Source: Capitella teleta
Lineage: Eukaryota > Annelida > Polychaeta > Capitellidae
Direction: 5' to 3'
NCBI GenBank assembly: GCA_000328365.1
Contig: KB312450.1
Location: 354,897 to 418,896 of the forward strand
DNA length: 64,000 bases
Positions 41,991 through 56,900 of this stretch are shown here, piece by piece. How positions within the stretch are numbered: the first letter of the stretch is position 1; every line of letters starts with the position of its first letter. The position numbers were made by a program, and so were the translations under genes. Below the pieces are notes generated by a model that made no database searches, was not told the origin of the DNA, and saw only the letters and a program-made list of their open reading frames with translations.

Positions 41991-44900
41991 TTAGGCCGCA
42001 CTGAACACATCCTCGTCCTCCTCTTCGTCGTCGTCCTCGTATGAGGTCAAGCTGACCACTTTGCCCGGCCGGGTGCTCTTGCCGTTCTGGTAGTGCATGG
42101 GCACCGGCTCATAGCGCATGTGTCGCCAGCATAGCCGATCGTGAGCCTTGGCCTGGAGAAGACCAAACACGACAAAAAACACGACAGTGCTGAGCAGACA
42201 AAGTAGCACCACAATGGTCACAACGCCCTTCCAGGCAGAGGCCGCTCTGCTGTTGACTGCCCCATGGTCAGTGACCCTGTGGTCAGTCACAACATTGGAT
42301 GACAGAGAGGAGGTGGTGGTAGGAGGAGATGTGGAGGTTGGAGGCTGCTGCAGGAGGCGTATTTCTAGGCAGGTGCCTGCGATTTCTTGCAGCTCGTCAC
42401 ACAGGCAGCACTCGAGATAGACAAGGTTCGTGACGCTCTGCGTAGGGCAGCAGCGGAGACACTGATGTCGTGACGGATGATACAAGGCGGACGATGGACA
42501 TGACAAGCAGTGGTGAGACCCCTCTCCGCTGCACGTCTCACACGATGAGTCACACGACTCACAAGTCTGCGCATATACATTATAATAGTGATGAGTGAAT
42601 TGAGAGCGTGACGTTGTTACCTTTGTGTCTTCACGATAAAACTCATTCGCGAGGCAGTCGGCTTTGTTCGGGGTGCGAATACAGACGCCGTCCTCGTAAG
42701 AATATCCGTCCACGCACGTTAAACAGTTCTCAGCACCAACAGCTGAAATGGTTCACTGACAAACAATGTTCACATGACTGGAAGATGGGCTTACCGACAC
42801 AATTGACGCAAGGGAGTTCACAAGGGTGGCACTGGTTGCCAAGGGTAAAGAAAGCGTCCGGACATGTTGCTAAGCAACGGCCCTGATGCAGGTAAGTGTT
42901 ACCATGGCAACCAAGGCATTGAGTAGCGTTGGGGCCATGGCACGAGGCACAGGTGGAATGACAATCAAGGCACTGATCTCCACGGGTGAACTCACTGAAG
43001 GCAGATCGTGAGGAATGAAAGAAGAAAGCAAAATTGCACTCACTGTTGTCGGCAATGAGGAAGACAGTCACCGTGACTGGTGAGGAACAAGTCAGCACGG
43101 CATGACTGGCACGCTCGGCCAGTCATGCAGGTGGCGCAGGTGGAGTAACACGGAGCACAAGTCGCTCCCTCCGCATAAAAACCATCGGGACAGCGGTCGA
43201 GACAGGCTCCCTGATGGAACACCCTCTGCTGGCGGCAAGAGAGGCAGTCTGCCAGTGATGGACCCCTGCAAGTCTCACAACGATCGTCACAGTGCTCACA
43301 GGACGAACCAGATTCAAAAGTGCCTGTGATAACGATGCAATCAATTAAAATGATGGCCAATCAGGAGACCTCTCACCGTGGCGACAGGATTCCTCGCACG
43401 TGCCCAGTGTTGTGAGAACAAAAGGCGAATAGCATTCAACGCATTCATTTGGCATCGCCCCAGAGCACTGCTTACAAGTGCTGTCACAACTGAATCAACA
43501 GTCATGGTTAAAGGAGTGAAATACAGAAATGAATTCACCTCAGGCAGGAAGCGGAGTCTGTGTCCAGATGAAACCCTGATGAGCAATTACGTCTGCACTC
43601 GTTGACCTGTGACACGTATCCAGCCGCGCATTCAACGCACTCGGCAGCTGACGGCCCAAAGCAGCCGCTGCAGCTCTGGTCACAGCCGGAACATCTGCGA
43701 TGACATGCGATATATAACGCTTGGGTGAACCGAATCGCTCATTTACTGCAGGAGGGAATTCCTAAACTCGTTGCCCTGACAGTGGGCGGAGCAAACACTG
43801 CCATCTTGCAGAGATTCAAATCCATCGTTGCAAGCGAGGCATCGATCTGGAGACTCGGGGCAACTCTTGCAGTGGTTCACACACCGAATGCACACTTTCT
43901 GATGAGTAGCTGCGCATACGATTAGCGTGTAATTTGCATATTATTAGCATATTTAAATCACCAGTGTAGTAACGCTGAGGGCACTGACGCTGGCAAGAGC
44001 CCAGTTCTGGAATAAGGAGAAAACCGGCAATGCATGACGAGCACTCTGATGCCGTATCGGGGCCTCTGCATTTCAGGCACGGTTCAGTGCACATCTCACA
44101 CAGACGGGAGTTTACATCCAGGAACGAGCCCTCGGGGCACGCCTCCACGCAGGGGCTGCAGGGAGGGAGTGAGTTGAGTGATTCAAAAGTGAGCCATGAC
44201 TCACCCGTGAAGGTGTAAGCGAGCGTACACACAGCGCTCGCAGTTGTCTGCTTCCGGTCCCGAGCACCCCAACATTGGGTCACAAAGAGAATGGCAGTCG
44301 TGACCCTGATGAAGAAAAAAATATAACGTAAAAAAATTTAATTAATTAACCAACTATCACAACAACCTTTTCACTCCACAGAAACTCGTCATTTTTGTCG
44401 TCAACATCGACGTAATCATCGTATTCACGGTGCGAGACTTCCTTGAGTTGAACGGCCTCTGCCTCTGTGCCATACATAATGAGCTGCCACTTGAGGAAGA
44501 CGCCAGTGTTCCTCATCGATCCCGTGTTCTCGATGAGCAAGCGCCAAGTGCCGGTGGGGTTCTCTCCCCAGTAGAAGACCGACATGAACGGCCAGTCCTT
44601 GAACTCCCCATAGCTGTAGTCGTTCTTCCGGCGGGGCAGCAGAGTGCTGCGTGTTCCATTGGGCGAGATGAGATGCAGCTGCAGGTCTCCACGGCGGCTG
44701 TAGCTGCAGGTCACTTTAGCCTGTACGTGCTCCAGATGCCGGATTGAGTTGGGGCTTCCCTTGCATCCGTCCGTCTCCATCTCCAGGGTCATCTGCTCCC
44801 CCTCCACTGCTAGGTCGACAGTCTTCTCTTCCGAGAAGCAGATGTTCTGCTCGGGAACCGTGGTCCAGCGCTCAGCCAGCGACACCATGGCCTCGGCGTT

Positions 44901-47900
44901 CATCAGACCATATCCGTATTTGTGACTGACTGTGATGAAACAATCGCTGGTTAATAATTATGATAAGATGATAAGTTCTGACCGTATCTGCCCACTCCGT
45001 TCGTGATCCACTGACCATCGCCCAATGGAGAGTGGTTGGCCGACATTAGTACGATATGCTGCATGTCTCTCCAGGTCAGCTCAGGGCTGTTGAGGTATAA
45101 ACAACAAATTGAACCGATCTGAAAAGCGCTTCAACTGACTTTGCTTCGAGGGCGAGGGCGCACATCCCAGCTGCGAGAGGAGCGGATGCAGAGGTGCCTG
45201 TGTGTTTATCAGTGCAGCCGTTGTGCAGATCAGTCGACATCTGCGAAAATTTGAAAACCCCTGAACCACGGTACAATGGTGGATTATAAATACTTACGAC
45301 TTTCCTTTCATGATAGTTCTCTCCGCTGCTGTAGGTGGTCGCAAGAGTGGAGGCGCACTCCTCTAAATACCACGGTTTGCGGTTGTGTTCTGAGGCACTG
45401 GACACTGAGAGCGTGAAGATGCTGTTGGTGTAGCCGTCACAAGAACACGAGTCGGATAAACTTCCGCCATTTCCTGAGGCCCAGACGTAGATCGATCCCT
45501 TCCCCCCTCGGCCGTTCAGCACGCCTTGAATGAATGCCTCCTTTGCGAGCTTCGCGGGACCGTCGACTACTTTGCCGTTGTCGTCAGGACCCCAGCTGGC
45601 TGAGTAGATGTCGATGTGCTGGGGATTCAGACTGAGGGCCTGCGCCTCAACAAAATCACTCACGTCTCCATCCAACATGCGAACACCTGCATTTAGGGAA
45701 AAAATATTTATGCAACTGAAAATAATATCCAACGGCCACAGTTTTCACTATTCAGCAAGCGATTAAAAGAAATATAACATGATGCCTCCAGTAACCGGCA
45801 AACAATGACACAAGCCGATTTAGCCACGTAGGCTTTTCTGGGCTCGTCTCATAATAACGGTCATTTTCACCTAGCTCCATACCTATACTATCAGAATGGA
45901 TGACTTCATTTTACACGATGCATCAGGCAATATTTACACATTTAGTCAAATTGAAACCTCACCCAAAAAATCAATGCTTAATTGCTTACATGAACTTACA
46001 GCAGCGGTAAAAAATATTTCAAATAGTTAATTTAATTTATTTATTTATTTTATTTTATTTTTTTTTTGGGGGGGTGGGGGAGGGGGCATACCCTATCTAC
46101 TTTAGGTGAAATTAAATTAATTGTAAAGCGTCTTAAACATCTTCTAGATGCGGTTTATGGTCACACAAGGCCAGAGACATCCCAGCCTAGCGTTGAGAGC
46201 GTGAGATCACTGACCTCCAATTCTCGCATTGAACGCCACACCAGGAACACATTTGGAGTTATTGGCGGTCGCGGCTACTTCTCCAGCGCACCTGGTGCCA
46301 TGTCTGCAATTAGAAAAAAAATAATAATAATAACAAATCAGCATTAATCAACAAAAATTTAATCTTGCTTATAAAGTTATAATAGCTAGATCTTGGCAAT
46401 TAAATGAGCAACACCCATGATTCACAAAATAATGAAAAAAACCCACCATGAACGAAAAATGAAAGTCATGAATTGTGATAACCATTATAATTGATCAAGC
46501 CAAAAGAAACGAACCCACACTTAGGTATGAGAACAAAAGAGAAAAGGAAAGAAAAACCACATCAGAAGCAGGAAAATCATATACAAAGAGATCGCCCGTG
46601 TTTCCGACGCAACCGACTTAAGGCGTTAATGGGATTCAGGGAGAAGGCGTTGGATCCCGAGGGGGCTGTTGGGCAGGCAGAAAGAGACAAACGACTTGTC
46701 TAGGCTGATTATCACTGTTGCAAAAGTTATTTTTTCATGGATGTGCAAGAGAAGAGAGAAGCCTCGAGGGAGAAGGGATAGTGTGTGCAAATGAAGGAAT
46801 AAACACAACAGCCTCCTTTTGAGAAAGAGAGGAAGAAAAAATCTGCTGACAGACTAAGAGAAAAGTTCCATTAAGACATTTCAAGACTTCAGAGTCAATT
46901 GTGAGGATTGCAAAATGGGGCAGCAGAGTGGAAGGTAGAGAGTTCAGAGGTCACAAGGGTTGAACCTGGGAGCAGCAGAATTAAGTTGTGATCGTGACGC
47001 TAGAAGCATAAGATGAAAAATAAATAAAAAAATAAATAAATAAATCAATGTTAGATTTGGCAATACTACAAATAAGCAGCTCAATCGAAGCACTAAAAGC
47101 AAGGAATTTCTGACACTTTCGATACTTTCTGCCTGAACATGATTAGCATAGAGTACTATTGGCTATTACATACTTGTTTTCATCAGTGTCGTCATATCTA
47201 GGTATTGGATCCTTATCGTGGCCGTTGATATCTATGCTTGCATCAGGATCCTGAAAAGAAAAACAATTGAAGAAACGAACAGGAAGTATATTGTACACGT
47301 CCACTACAACAATAAAACAATCAACTCGTCAAAACAAATCGTCCTGACAGTTTTAACATACTGTTACTGTATACATGATTAAAATGGAGGGGAAATCGAA
47401 AATTGCTCCAATGCTCATGAATAAAGGTCTGCATCACCCAAAATGGAAATGATTCACACTTTGGTCATTTTATTCATCAAATATTCCCCATCTCTTTGCA
47501 TTCAAAAGGAAGAGATTGAGTAGAAGGGACACCCTCCCGTCGACCGTATGTCTGGGAGGCCTCGATTCACCACCAGGAGGCAGGATGACGCAATCCAGTT
47601 GAACCAGCTCATCAAAAGTCATCATAAGTATCCTCTGTGGTTCAGTATAATATATTAAAATGGCAATGTAAAAGGTTACTCCACAATGGGTCTGGTACCC
47701 ACTCACTTAGTGATCGAAAGGTCGAATAAAATGCCAAATCTTTCGGCACCATTGCAAAATAACATGGCGGGGTCCCGAGGGTTAAAGGGAGGGAGAACTG
47801 GTTAAAAATTGACTTTGAGTCGTTATTTGATGCACCATAAATGATTCCTATGCCTGGCCCACACAAGGAATATCATCGCTAACGATTTCGCGGGCGATAT

Positions 47901-50900
47901 ATTGCTAACTAGGCGTGACGTCAGCAGCTGTGATGAAACACCGAGTTCCCCATCTGTTACAATGGGCCTCGTCATATCAGCGTGTCCTGCGACTAAACCC
48001 TTGGATATTTTTTTATTTTCTTTTCGGAAGTAGATAGAATAATCATTTTGCCACCAGTCAGGCGCAAACAAAAAATATTTTTCGCTATTTTTCTTATTTT
48101 AACAAGCGATTTCCTATGACACCTACCATGTTTCTCATCCTGAAACAGTAAAAAGGTCAGCCAGAGTGCACCACGCATGCGCTTTCGTTTCGTAAACAAC
48201 AGAGATGTCCTTTTATGGCAAAGATGCTCTGCTCTGATTGGCTGAAATCGATAGCTTCACGAGGGGAACGGAACCAATCAGCCATCAGCCAAACCAAGCC
48301 ATCAGCTGACGTTTGCCTCCTATACTTCGCAATGGAAGCCATTCTCCCATAGGCGCAATGCTAACCCCGATATTCGGAATGCATTATTTCCTTACGCTTG
48401 CATCCAGGCATGGTGTTTTTGGCACTGAATGCTATCAATTGGTGCTATGAGTCAATAGAACATCACTTAAAATTTAGTTCCCCATCCCTTTAACGGAAAT
48501 TGCCGAAAGCCAACCGAAGAAGGGCTTCTCTGCATCGATCATTACATTAGTCTTATTTTCTATCATAAGACCTGAAAGGCTTCTTGCTTTCAACATATTT
48601 ATTTTTGGGTTCTATTGTGATTATGAAATACAGTACTAATGAAGTATATTCTAAAGGAGGCATCCATCTTCCGTGAGCGCGATGCAACGGCAGATGCGAA
48701 TCCTTCCAACGAAGAGGAAGCCGACAGAGATTCATCAAATCGCCACCACCTGCGGGACTTCCGCTTCCGAGAGAGACACGTGACTCATGAGGGTTGCATA
48801 CATACTTCATCTCATATCAGGTTGAGGCGAGTGATTTACAGATTTTGGCGGGAAAATTTCGATTTGGCGGGATTTTGTTTTTCATCAACAATATGGTTGA
48901 CCAATGAAATCGAGTCATGCTCTCGGCATTGTTTGCACGGCCAATCATACATAACACATGATATGGGTCGGGGAGGGGATGGGCGGAAATCTGGAAGGAA
49001 AACAGAAACTTGTTGACCGAGCCACGTGGGATTGTGGGCGATAATGAGGGTGGGATTAATGCAAAGAAGAGATTGAGCAAATGGCACGGGAATTCAATCT
49101 CGGGGCGCTCAATCACAGCTGCCTGACAGAAAGGGCGGGAAGAGGCCAGACCGGCGTTTCGTCCGATACAACGAAGGGGCCGGTCAAGTCCGTCAGATAC
49201 GCCGGTTATTCTTCGAGAGCACGATCGATGCAAAAGGCGCCAAAATCAAGTGTCCCGTCGTATTGGTACAATGCACAGAAAGAATGAGCTCCCTACTCGG
49301 TGTGAAGGACGTCTTAAATAGTAACAATACGTGTTGATTCGCCTCCGTGTAAACACTGACGCAGACACTCTATACAAAACGAAAAACATGTCCGACTTAA
49401 TGAAGACACGGTGCAGTTGTTCTAGCCCTAGCACCTCGACTTAGCGTACGGATTTGTCATTATCTTTGGCCAGAGTAATTGTCAACATCGGAGATGACAG
49501 TAATAATAAATATCCAATGATTACAGATGCGGTCACCATAACTACTAGTAAGTGAGTTTCGAGCGATTGAATTATTGAGCGGGAATCTCAACTTGACGTC
49601 AATCGCTTGACAAGTTGATTACTTGGTTTTAATTGAGTTATTGATAGTGTTTATCATATTAGTTCCAACAGTCTGGCAACACTTCTAACTTGTTAATCTG
49701 AAAAGTTCTAAACTCTTAAAGAATGGTATCTTATTTACGCATCACTGGTATAGGCGAATACAGACAGACATCAAGTGTCAAGGCCACGCCTCTACATTAA
49801 CATGATTTGAAGAGACGATATATAGCATAAAAATAATTGTTTACAACAAACTTTCCAGAGAGAAAATTCTAGCAGCGAACCAAGGATTTCTAGATCATAA
49901 CATTCTTAAGGAAAAAAAAACCCCTGAAGATCCACCGCAAGGAATTCACTAGTGCTGTTGATAGGAAGCAAAACCGCGAGAACAACTTGTGAAGTCGAGA
50001 GATCAGAAAGAAATGAGGGGTGGGCTGAAGACGAGAGATCGGCAGGCATACGTCAGGATTGCATCTGAAGCAAAACGATCTCACAGATAACGTTTCAAAG
50101 CTGCCAACATGAGGAGGAGAGGCAGGGTGGAAGAAGGGGAGAAGAAGGCCTGGAAGGAGATCCCCTTCATCGCAGGTGCATGCAAAGGTGTTAATCTGCC
50201 TCCGGGATATTGTTCACGAAACCACGCAACCAGAAGTTGATGCTCAACGGTGACGATTCAATGCGAAAGGGAGAATTTGTTATGCAAACATTTGCAGGAA
50301 GTCCCCGATGACGCAAAAAAAGAGAGAATAATACAATTGAGTTGAGTGTCTCCACTGCACGTGCGTAACACGCATTGAATAAATTGAGGTCAAGGTTGAA
50401 TTAAAGGTCAACCACGTGTCATTCGTCTGGTGCTATAAATAGAATTATACGGAAATGGTGTCGCCGGCATCACGGGAAAAAGACGGACTAGGTCGGAAAT
50501 GGCAAGTTGATTAAAAACCCACATCACACGGTGCAATAACTTCTCTCTCAACACGTCCGGTGGTACCAAGCACGCGCATACCGATATTTATCCACCGAAA
50601 ATCTCCGAAATCAAACTTACGTAGTTTTGTTTGAGGTCGTCGTGTGTATATTCGATGCCGTCATCCAGGATCGTCACAACGACGCCTCTTCCTGAATATC
50701 CCTTTCGCCAGGCACCCACCACTCCCAGATCGAAACCACCAGAGGCTCCACCGTGCTGAAAATAAAACATACAATTCAGCACTTCCAAGAATTTCAACAA
50801 AAAAAACAACAACAAAAAAATCGATTTTGAAAACTAACTCACCAAGTACCACATTTGCTGCCATAACGGATCGTTAAGGTTGGTAACAGCTTTCTCGGAA

Positions 50901-53900
50901 TACCGATAATTCGGATCTCTCTTCACTCGCGTCCGAATTTGCTGTTGTTCGATCCAGTGAACCTGAAAGCGTAAATGATACATAGGGTGTGAAAAAAAAA
51001 AATGAAAGAAAAAAAAGTACACAACATTGTGTTTACCTATAATTATAATACAATCCTGATATAATAATATATAATAAGAACACAAGTCGGTCGCTTGCAA
51101 GGAGGAAGGGATTTTACAAGAGGCCTTGTAGGACAACGGTAAGTGGTTCTTTGACTACAGCTATGAGAACAATCGTATACAATGGCAAACACAAGTGTTT
51201 CTGTGATGCCGATGAGGCTAGCGTACAACTGGGGTGATTCTCTCTGAATAACGTGAGCGAGAGAGTAGAGGGATGCATCAATCGCAGGTACAGAGGAGGA
51301 GGGAGAAGTCTTACATCACAGGCCTGTCATAATATCTCGCATTTATGCGTTATTTGATACGCAATATACGGAAGAAAGCATCAGTAGAATGGGTGGGTTT
51401 ATGGTCACATATAAGAGAGGGTATAAAATGAGTAGCACCACTTGCATTATAATTATGCATAGCCCCGGCGTATGTTCTACGTACATATACATGGAGGAGA
51501 AATCCGATGCGAGGTCTCTACGAGGTAAGGATGCAGAGTAAATTGCCCGGAAGAGGCAGATACAATGGGGAACAGATGCTCTCATGCAGCCATGATGAGT
51601 GCAGGCTGATTCTACCCCATTATCGCTCACTTACTTTTTCCCCCTCTTCCAGTAGCTAACACAAGAGAGAAGTAGTCGTGTACGTGAACAAAAACATCAA
51701 CAGAAGGGCGCATGCGAGTCGAGAGTTTGCCCAAGCACGTCACGTTTGCTTGTTGACTATACGTCGATGTTGCAATTGGATTGGCAAGTCGAATGGCAAT
51801 GCATTTGTACACGGTGCATAAGATTCGTACATAGCTCGCTTCGTAATACAGGACAGGGGATCATCTAGATGATGCGCTGACCGCGGCAGAGTAGAGCCAA
51901 GAGGGCAGTTCAATTTGCGGGGCAGCCCACCCTGGAGCGGCTTGCATCAGGGCTGCCAGAAGGCCCACAAGGCCAGCCTACTACAAAGCAGATAGCAGGG
52001 TACTACACAAGCAGTTGTTGTAATGGCCACAGCACTTTCTTGGCAGTAAAAAAAGACCAATTACACAGCCATTGATTTGAGGTGAACGATTCCATTTCCG
52101 GTGGCAATTGCGTTAATTTCGCGCGCGTCATTGGACAGCAAACATTGGAGAGGCAAATCTATGGCATGGGAGGTGGGAAGGTGGGGTGCGGGGTGGGAGG
52201 ATGCCGGCAAGTGGGGTGAGGGAGAATATTGAGCAGATCTACCAATGTCAGAGCCAAGTGTGTAATTTCCAGAGGAGTTATCACAGAGTGAATCCGAGAC
52301 CCCCGAGGCAGGGGAGTTATGGCATTACAAGGACATGTATATATATATATATACCAGACATTTGCAAGTACCGTATAGACCATGTCTGTATACCAGGATA
52401 CTATATAACAGAAGGGCTAATCAAGCAGCTTTGAGTCTGCATAATACAGCCGCTGGTATATACACGTAATTAAAAGGGAGGGTGCTGTGTCTGGTGTGCT
52501 AACTTTCTTTTGAGCCACCGCATACATTGCGATTATATACGACACCGTCAACGGTAACAACTGGGAATTCTTAGCAACGATTTCGCGTAATTGTGTGGCT
52601 GTCGGGTGAAAACCATAACCCATTTGGTCTGGGGGGGGGGGGGGCGAGAAATCACCGTGGTATAGATAGAAGTGGTGGTCGGCGGCAAATTACTCGCCGA
52701 AAATGGGAGTCGTAAAAATGGCGGAGCGGCGCGAATGGTCGTGTTTCCTTTGCGATTTCGTTTTATGAAGAGCATAATAGAGCAAGAAGCAGAAAATGAG
52801 CGCATAAAACTCGCTCACGTGACCCCCATGCACGTGACATGACGGATATATACGTCATATCCCATAAAGCACGGGAACTCTCGAGGATCAAAGATGGCGG
52901 GTGTTTCATAATCTCGTAATATTCGCCCCGCTTTATAACTTGCCATTTCCGCAGCCATATAAAACTGTATATTATACAACCCACAGGAAAATCCAAGATA
53001 TCTCCCGTATCCAATCCCAATGGACAATGGACAATACAAACAGTTGCATGTGTATGCAGGTGTAGATGCTAACACCCCGTGCCAGGAATCAGGCGTCGGG
53101 ATTTGTCAGATACGATCAGATAAAGCCGCCGGCGATGCATGCCAAAAAGATCCATATCACCGGAAATCTATTCCACTTCGCCGGGATACTTAATCTCAAT
53201 TGGAATCCGGATAGAATCCACAGCATGTTGACCTTCAGGGGTCATGTTTTGACCCCTGTCAAGGGTAATAGAGATGAAGCGAAGAGGCGTCGGTTGCAAA
53301 AACAGCCGAGACATTTGACACGGATATGAAAGCAATGGCCGAGCGTAGCTGGTCGTGGAAATGTCACGAAATTGACTAAATGTCAGCGATAGTCTTATGG
53401 TGGCCAATTGTAGATGCACTCCTGTAGAAGACACAACAGCTGTAATTAACCGAAGACCACGTGATTCCGCTTATCAGACTATTACGTAACCGAACAAGCA
53501 TTCCAATAAAATCCTGAACGCTCCATGGCGCCGGCTTGCATCTGGGAAGGGCTAACTTGCACGCAGAACAATGATGACGTATTCGGGAAGATAACAACAT
53601 AGCCAGCGATTACATCCACGAAAGTCTGCTGCATAGGTTTACTTAACCCATCCATGCAAATTGCACAAAATTCGCTTCACTGGATTCGTATATATTTGCC
53701 ATCAAAAAACAACCACTTGTATACCCGTACACATAAAACAGCCTCGTTCTTTCGTCGCATATTACATCAGGAGAATGCCTCCTCTGCATCGCAAGTATCT
53801 GTTTATTTACTGTTACTGAGATGTAAACAGCATCAACTGTCTTGTGTGAGAGCGAAGGAGTGGTGTGTTTGTCCGCAGTTATAACAGAGTGGAGATTTAG

Positions 53901-56900
53901 AGGGGTTTTAGTACGGCAGCGAGTGGTGTGCGTGGATGCTGAAATTACAAACCAGGAAGAGGACCAATAATTATTTCTCATTTGCAGAGTGATGAAATAT
54001 TCATAAATCGTATCAGCACAATCAGACGTGCAGTAATTACGTAACCACTCCACCCAACAGAGACCACCAGTAGCTTTGGAGAAACATCAGAATCTAATCG
54101 AACAAGGAATCCAATCGTTTGGGGAGAAAACAGAAAAAAAATTGGAGAAGAGAAAAAGGTCGATGGATCTCTTTTCCCAGAGGATTCTGGGAAACATCGG
54201 TCATCAGTGAGACGGTCGAGGCATGCGCAGTGAGCTGATGACCGAGTTTTATGACTGGGCAATGTTTAGCTGGAGATAATGAAATGAATTCCCTTGTTTG
54301 AACTGTGACAGTTAACACACCGCAACTTCAAAGGAACTTTCAATCACCCTTGTATCGCAGTACAAAGACATTTCGACGACAGTTTACAGGAGCTATGATC
54401 AGGATATTTACATCCGGGCACCCAGACACCCCAATCGCTCAGCTAACACAAGCAATTTCCGCCCATCTCAAGCAGCTTAGTTTTCCGATCTCATCCGGTG
54501 CTGCAACAAAGCCATCCGAAACAGTTCTACCTGTTCGTCAATTGCGTGTTAAACGTGCATGTCAGCAAAATAGTCAAAAATGAGATGCTTCGAGCAACAC
54601 AGCAAAACTGGCAAAGAATCCAGCCAGCACCGTATGTCGTCAGCAAAACAAAAACGAAAAGAAAATTTCTTCTTGACGAATGCGCATGCGCGTGACAGGA
54701 AAAGAAGCACGGTGTGCGAACTAAAGGTATATACGAAGTCTGTCTTAAGAGGGACCATGATTATACCAATAGTCTGGTATTTATTTGAACACATATCAAC
54801 CACGTGTACAACTAACACTAAGAATCTACATATACGTGGAAGTATTCATGTGTTCCAACATCGTCTTTAATTAAGAGTCTTACAGCAGCATTTCAAGTCA
54901 CTCTTGTCAAGTGGCCCATACAGTAGCTTCACCTCAGACAAAAATTAACCGATATATCAGAGCAAAAACAACCAGCTCTTCTACTAGTATTTTTCTCTCT
55001 CGTCTGCAAATCTCCCTGCGTGAACATGATTGGCTAAAATGGTAGAATTCGGATTTGTTTATTTTGATGTTGTATACAACATTGATATTCAGAAGCATGT
55101 ACTTAACAGATCAGCATAAACCATTCTGTACGATTGGTTGAGTGACGCGTGCATGGAGCAAATGACTTTGGGAGCTGCCTATTATGTCAGCCTAAGTTGA
55201 CACTGAGCCATGGTGGCGAGAGATTCAGTCAAAACATCAGTGCGAGTGATGGATGCATTCGGATCATCTGACTCATCCGAGCACAAGAGGACCGTAAAGG
55301 ATATCGCCATATCATAGGCGACAAATTGGGAGGGAAAAAAGAAATAATGAGCAAGAAATATTTATAATTTATAACCCGGATGTATGCGTATATAATATAC
55401 TGGGCGAACCACAGTAAGAAAAAAAAAAAAAGAGTTTTTTTAAGAAAACCATTTGAAAAGAATCTGAACTAAATAACAAGGTGAGGACTTCCTCCTAGGG
55501 TTGCAATTGAAGAATTCGCAAATTCCACTGAGACGCAGCTGCGTGATTAATCTAAAGTGGCTTTGAGATCCTAGAATCGTGTGATCTGCCGAGCATAGGA
55601 CAGCATTGGACAGAGAGCCCTTATAAGGGCTCCCAATAAATTGCCCATTCAACGCAGGGATGCCGCCTTAAACGTTGCCTGCAAATCCACGATCAGTTTA
55701 TCCTATTTCTCGAGATCCTTGATGAAATTGTAAATCACACAATCACTCTGTTGGAAGAACTTGGAATTAATATTATTCCAATGGCTGATGGTGAATGGGC
55801 GATAATATGCGCATTTTGAGCGATATTTGATGCATTAATGGATGAATAGGGAAGGAATTATAGAGAATTCTGAGTTATTGAAGAAGCGCTGTTTGGGCGA
55901 GATAAGGAAGACATTGATGAAATTTAATACGAAGCCACAATACGGCTGAGACACAAAGCACCCGAAAACAATACTCATGAAATGTACGCAATTCATACTA
56001 ATGGTCACCATTTGACCTTACTACATGGTCATAATGTCACCTTGGGATGACCTTGAAGTCGAGCGTGATGGAGGGGAGAAGCGTCCAGCGATCGCTTGAC
56101 CACGTCGTGGTGCTCAAAAAGGTAGTGACCCCGCAAACTGCCAATCTGGAACGAGACACAATATTCAGCATGTACACAGGAGAGGAGGGGGAAGGGGGCT
56201 TCATTGTCCATTTCAGTATTTGCGCGATGGGGAATGCCGCCGGGTGACCTCGTATATTAGCTCGGAATGCGCGCTTCGAAACCTGCCCTGCATGCAATAT
56301 GCACGTGGGGCCTTTGATGGATAACACTGCCTCATTTACAACAAAGGACAACGAGGGAGGAGGTCTCTATACCCCACCCCAACCCCTCCTCCTCCTCCTC
56401 TAAATGCCTGTAATCAGATTGCTCGCAGATCGATCCCTCGCAATCCTTCAGATCACTCATAGCCAGCAATCTGCGTCAACGCAATAAGCCGAAAGGAAGC
56501 AGAACAACGCGCAAATCTCGCGACCTCTCGGGACAATATCACGACGAGATTCTCGGGATTCTCTTCTTTTTTTTTTTTTTCTTTTTTTTTTTTCGCAGGC
56601 AGCACGTGCCCGTTATGTGAATTAATTCGATTCCAGCCTCTAAGGAAATAAAATGATTGGATTGATGTGGGTTGGTGCACTGCCACTCTCGTTGATATAA
56701 CCCCAATAACATTTCGACTTCTTTCGATTTTTCTTATACGACAGAAAAAGTACATCACCATTTACAGTTTCCTCTTCAAACTCCCCGCCAACTACACCAC
56801 AACGGATGCCCCGACTTCGTTTCTCCGATATCCGCTAAAGTATACGATGAACATTTTCGCGCCGTTTTTCGCAGAAGTGCGTCGCGACGAAAGACAAAAG

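Larger units (their letters stand above)
47251..50620 (-). other. Convertase intron 4, hosting a MITE and a possible nested gene
   Basis: 3370 bp between the catalytic Asp exon and the next exon. It contains MITE copy 2 (47782-48493), the E2F/NF-Y motif cluster (48843-48945) and the 68-codon ORF at 49081-49287. Confidence 0.85.

Noticed and set aside
53643-54053. 136-codon minus-strand ORF in convertase intron 2
   Set aside because: No motif, low-complexity Thr/Ser composition, no splice context.
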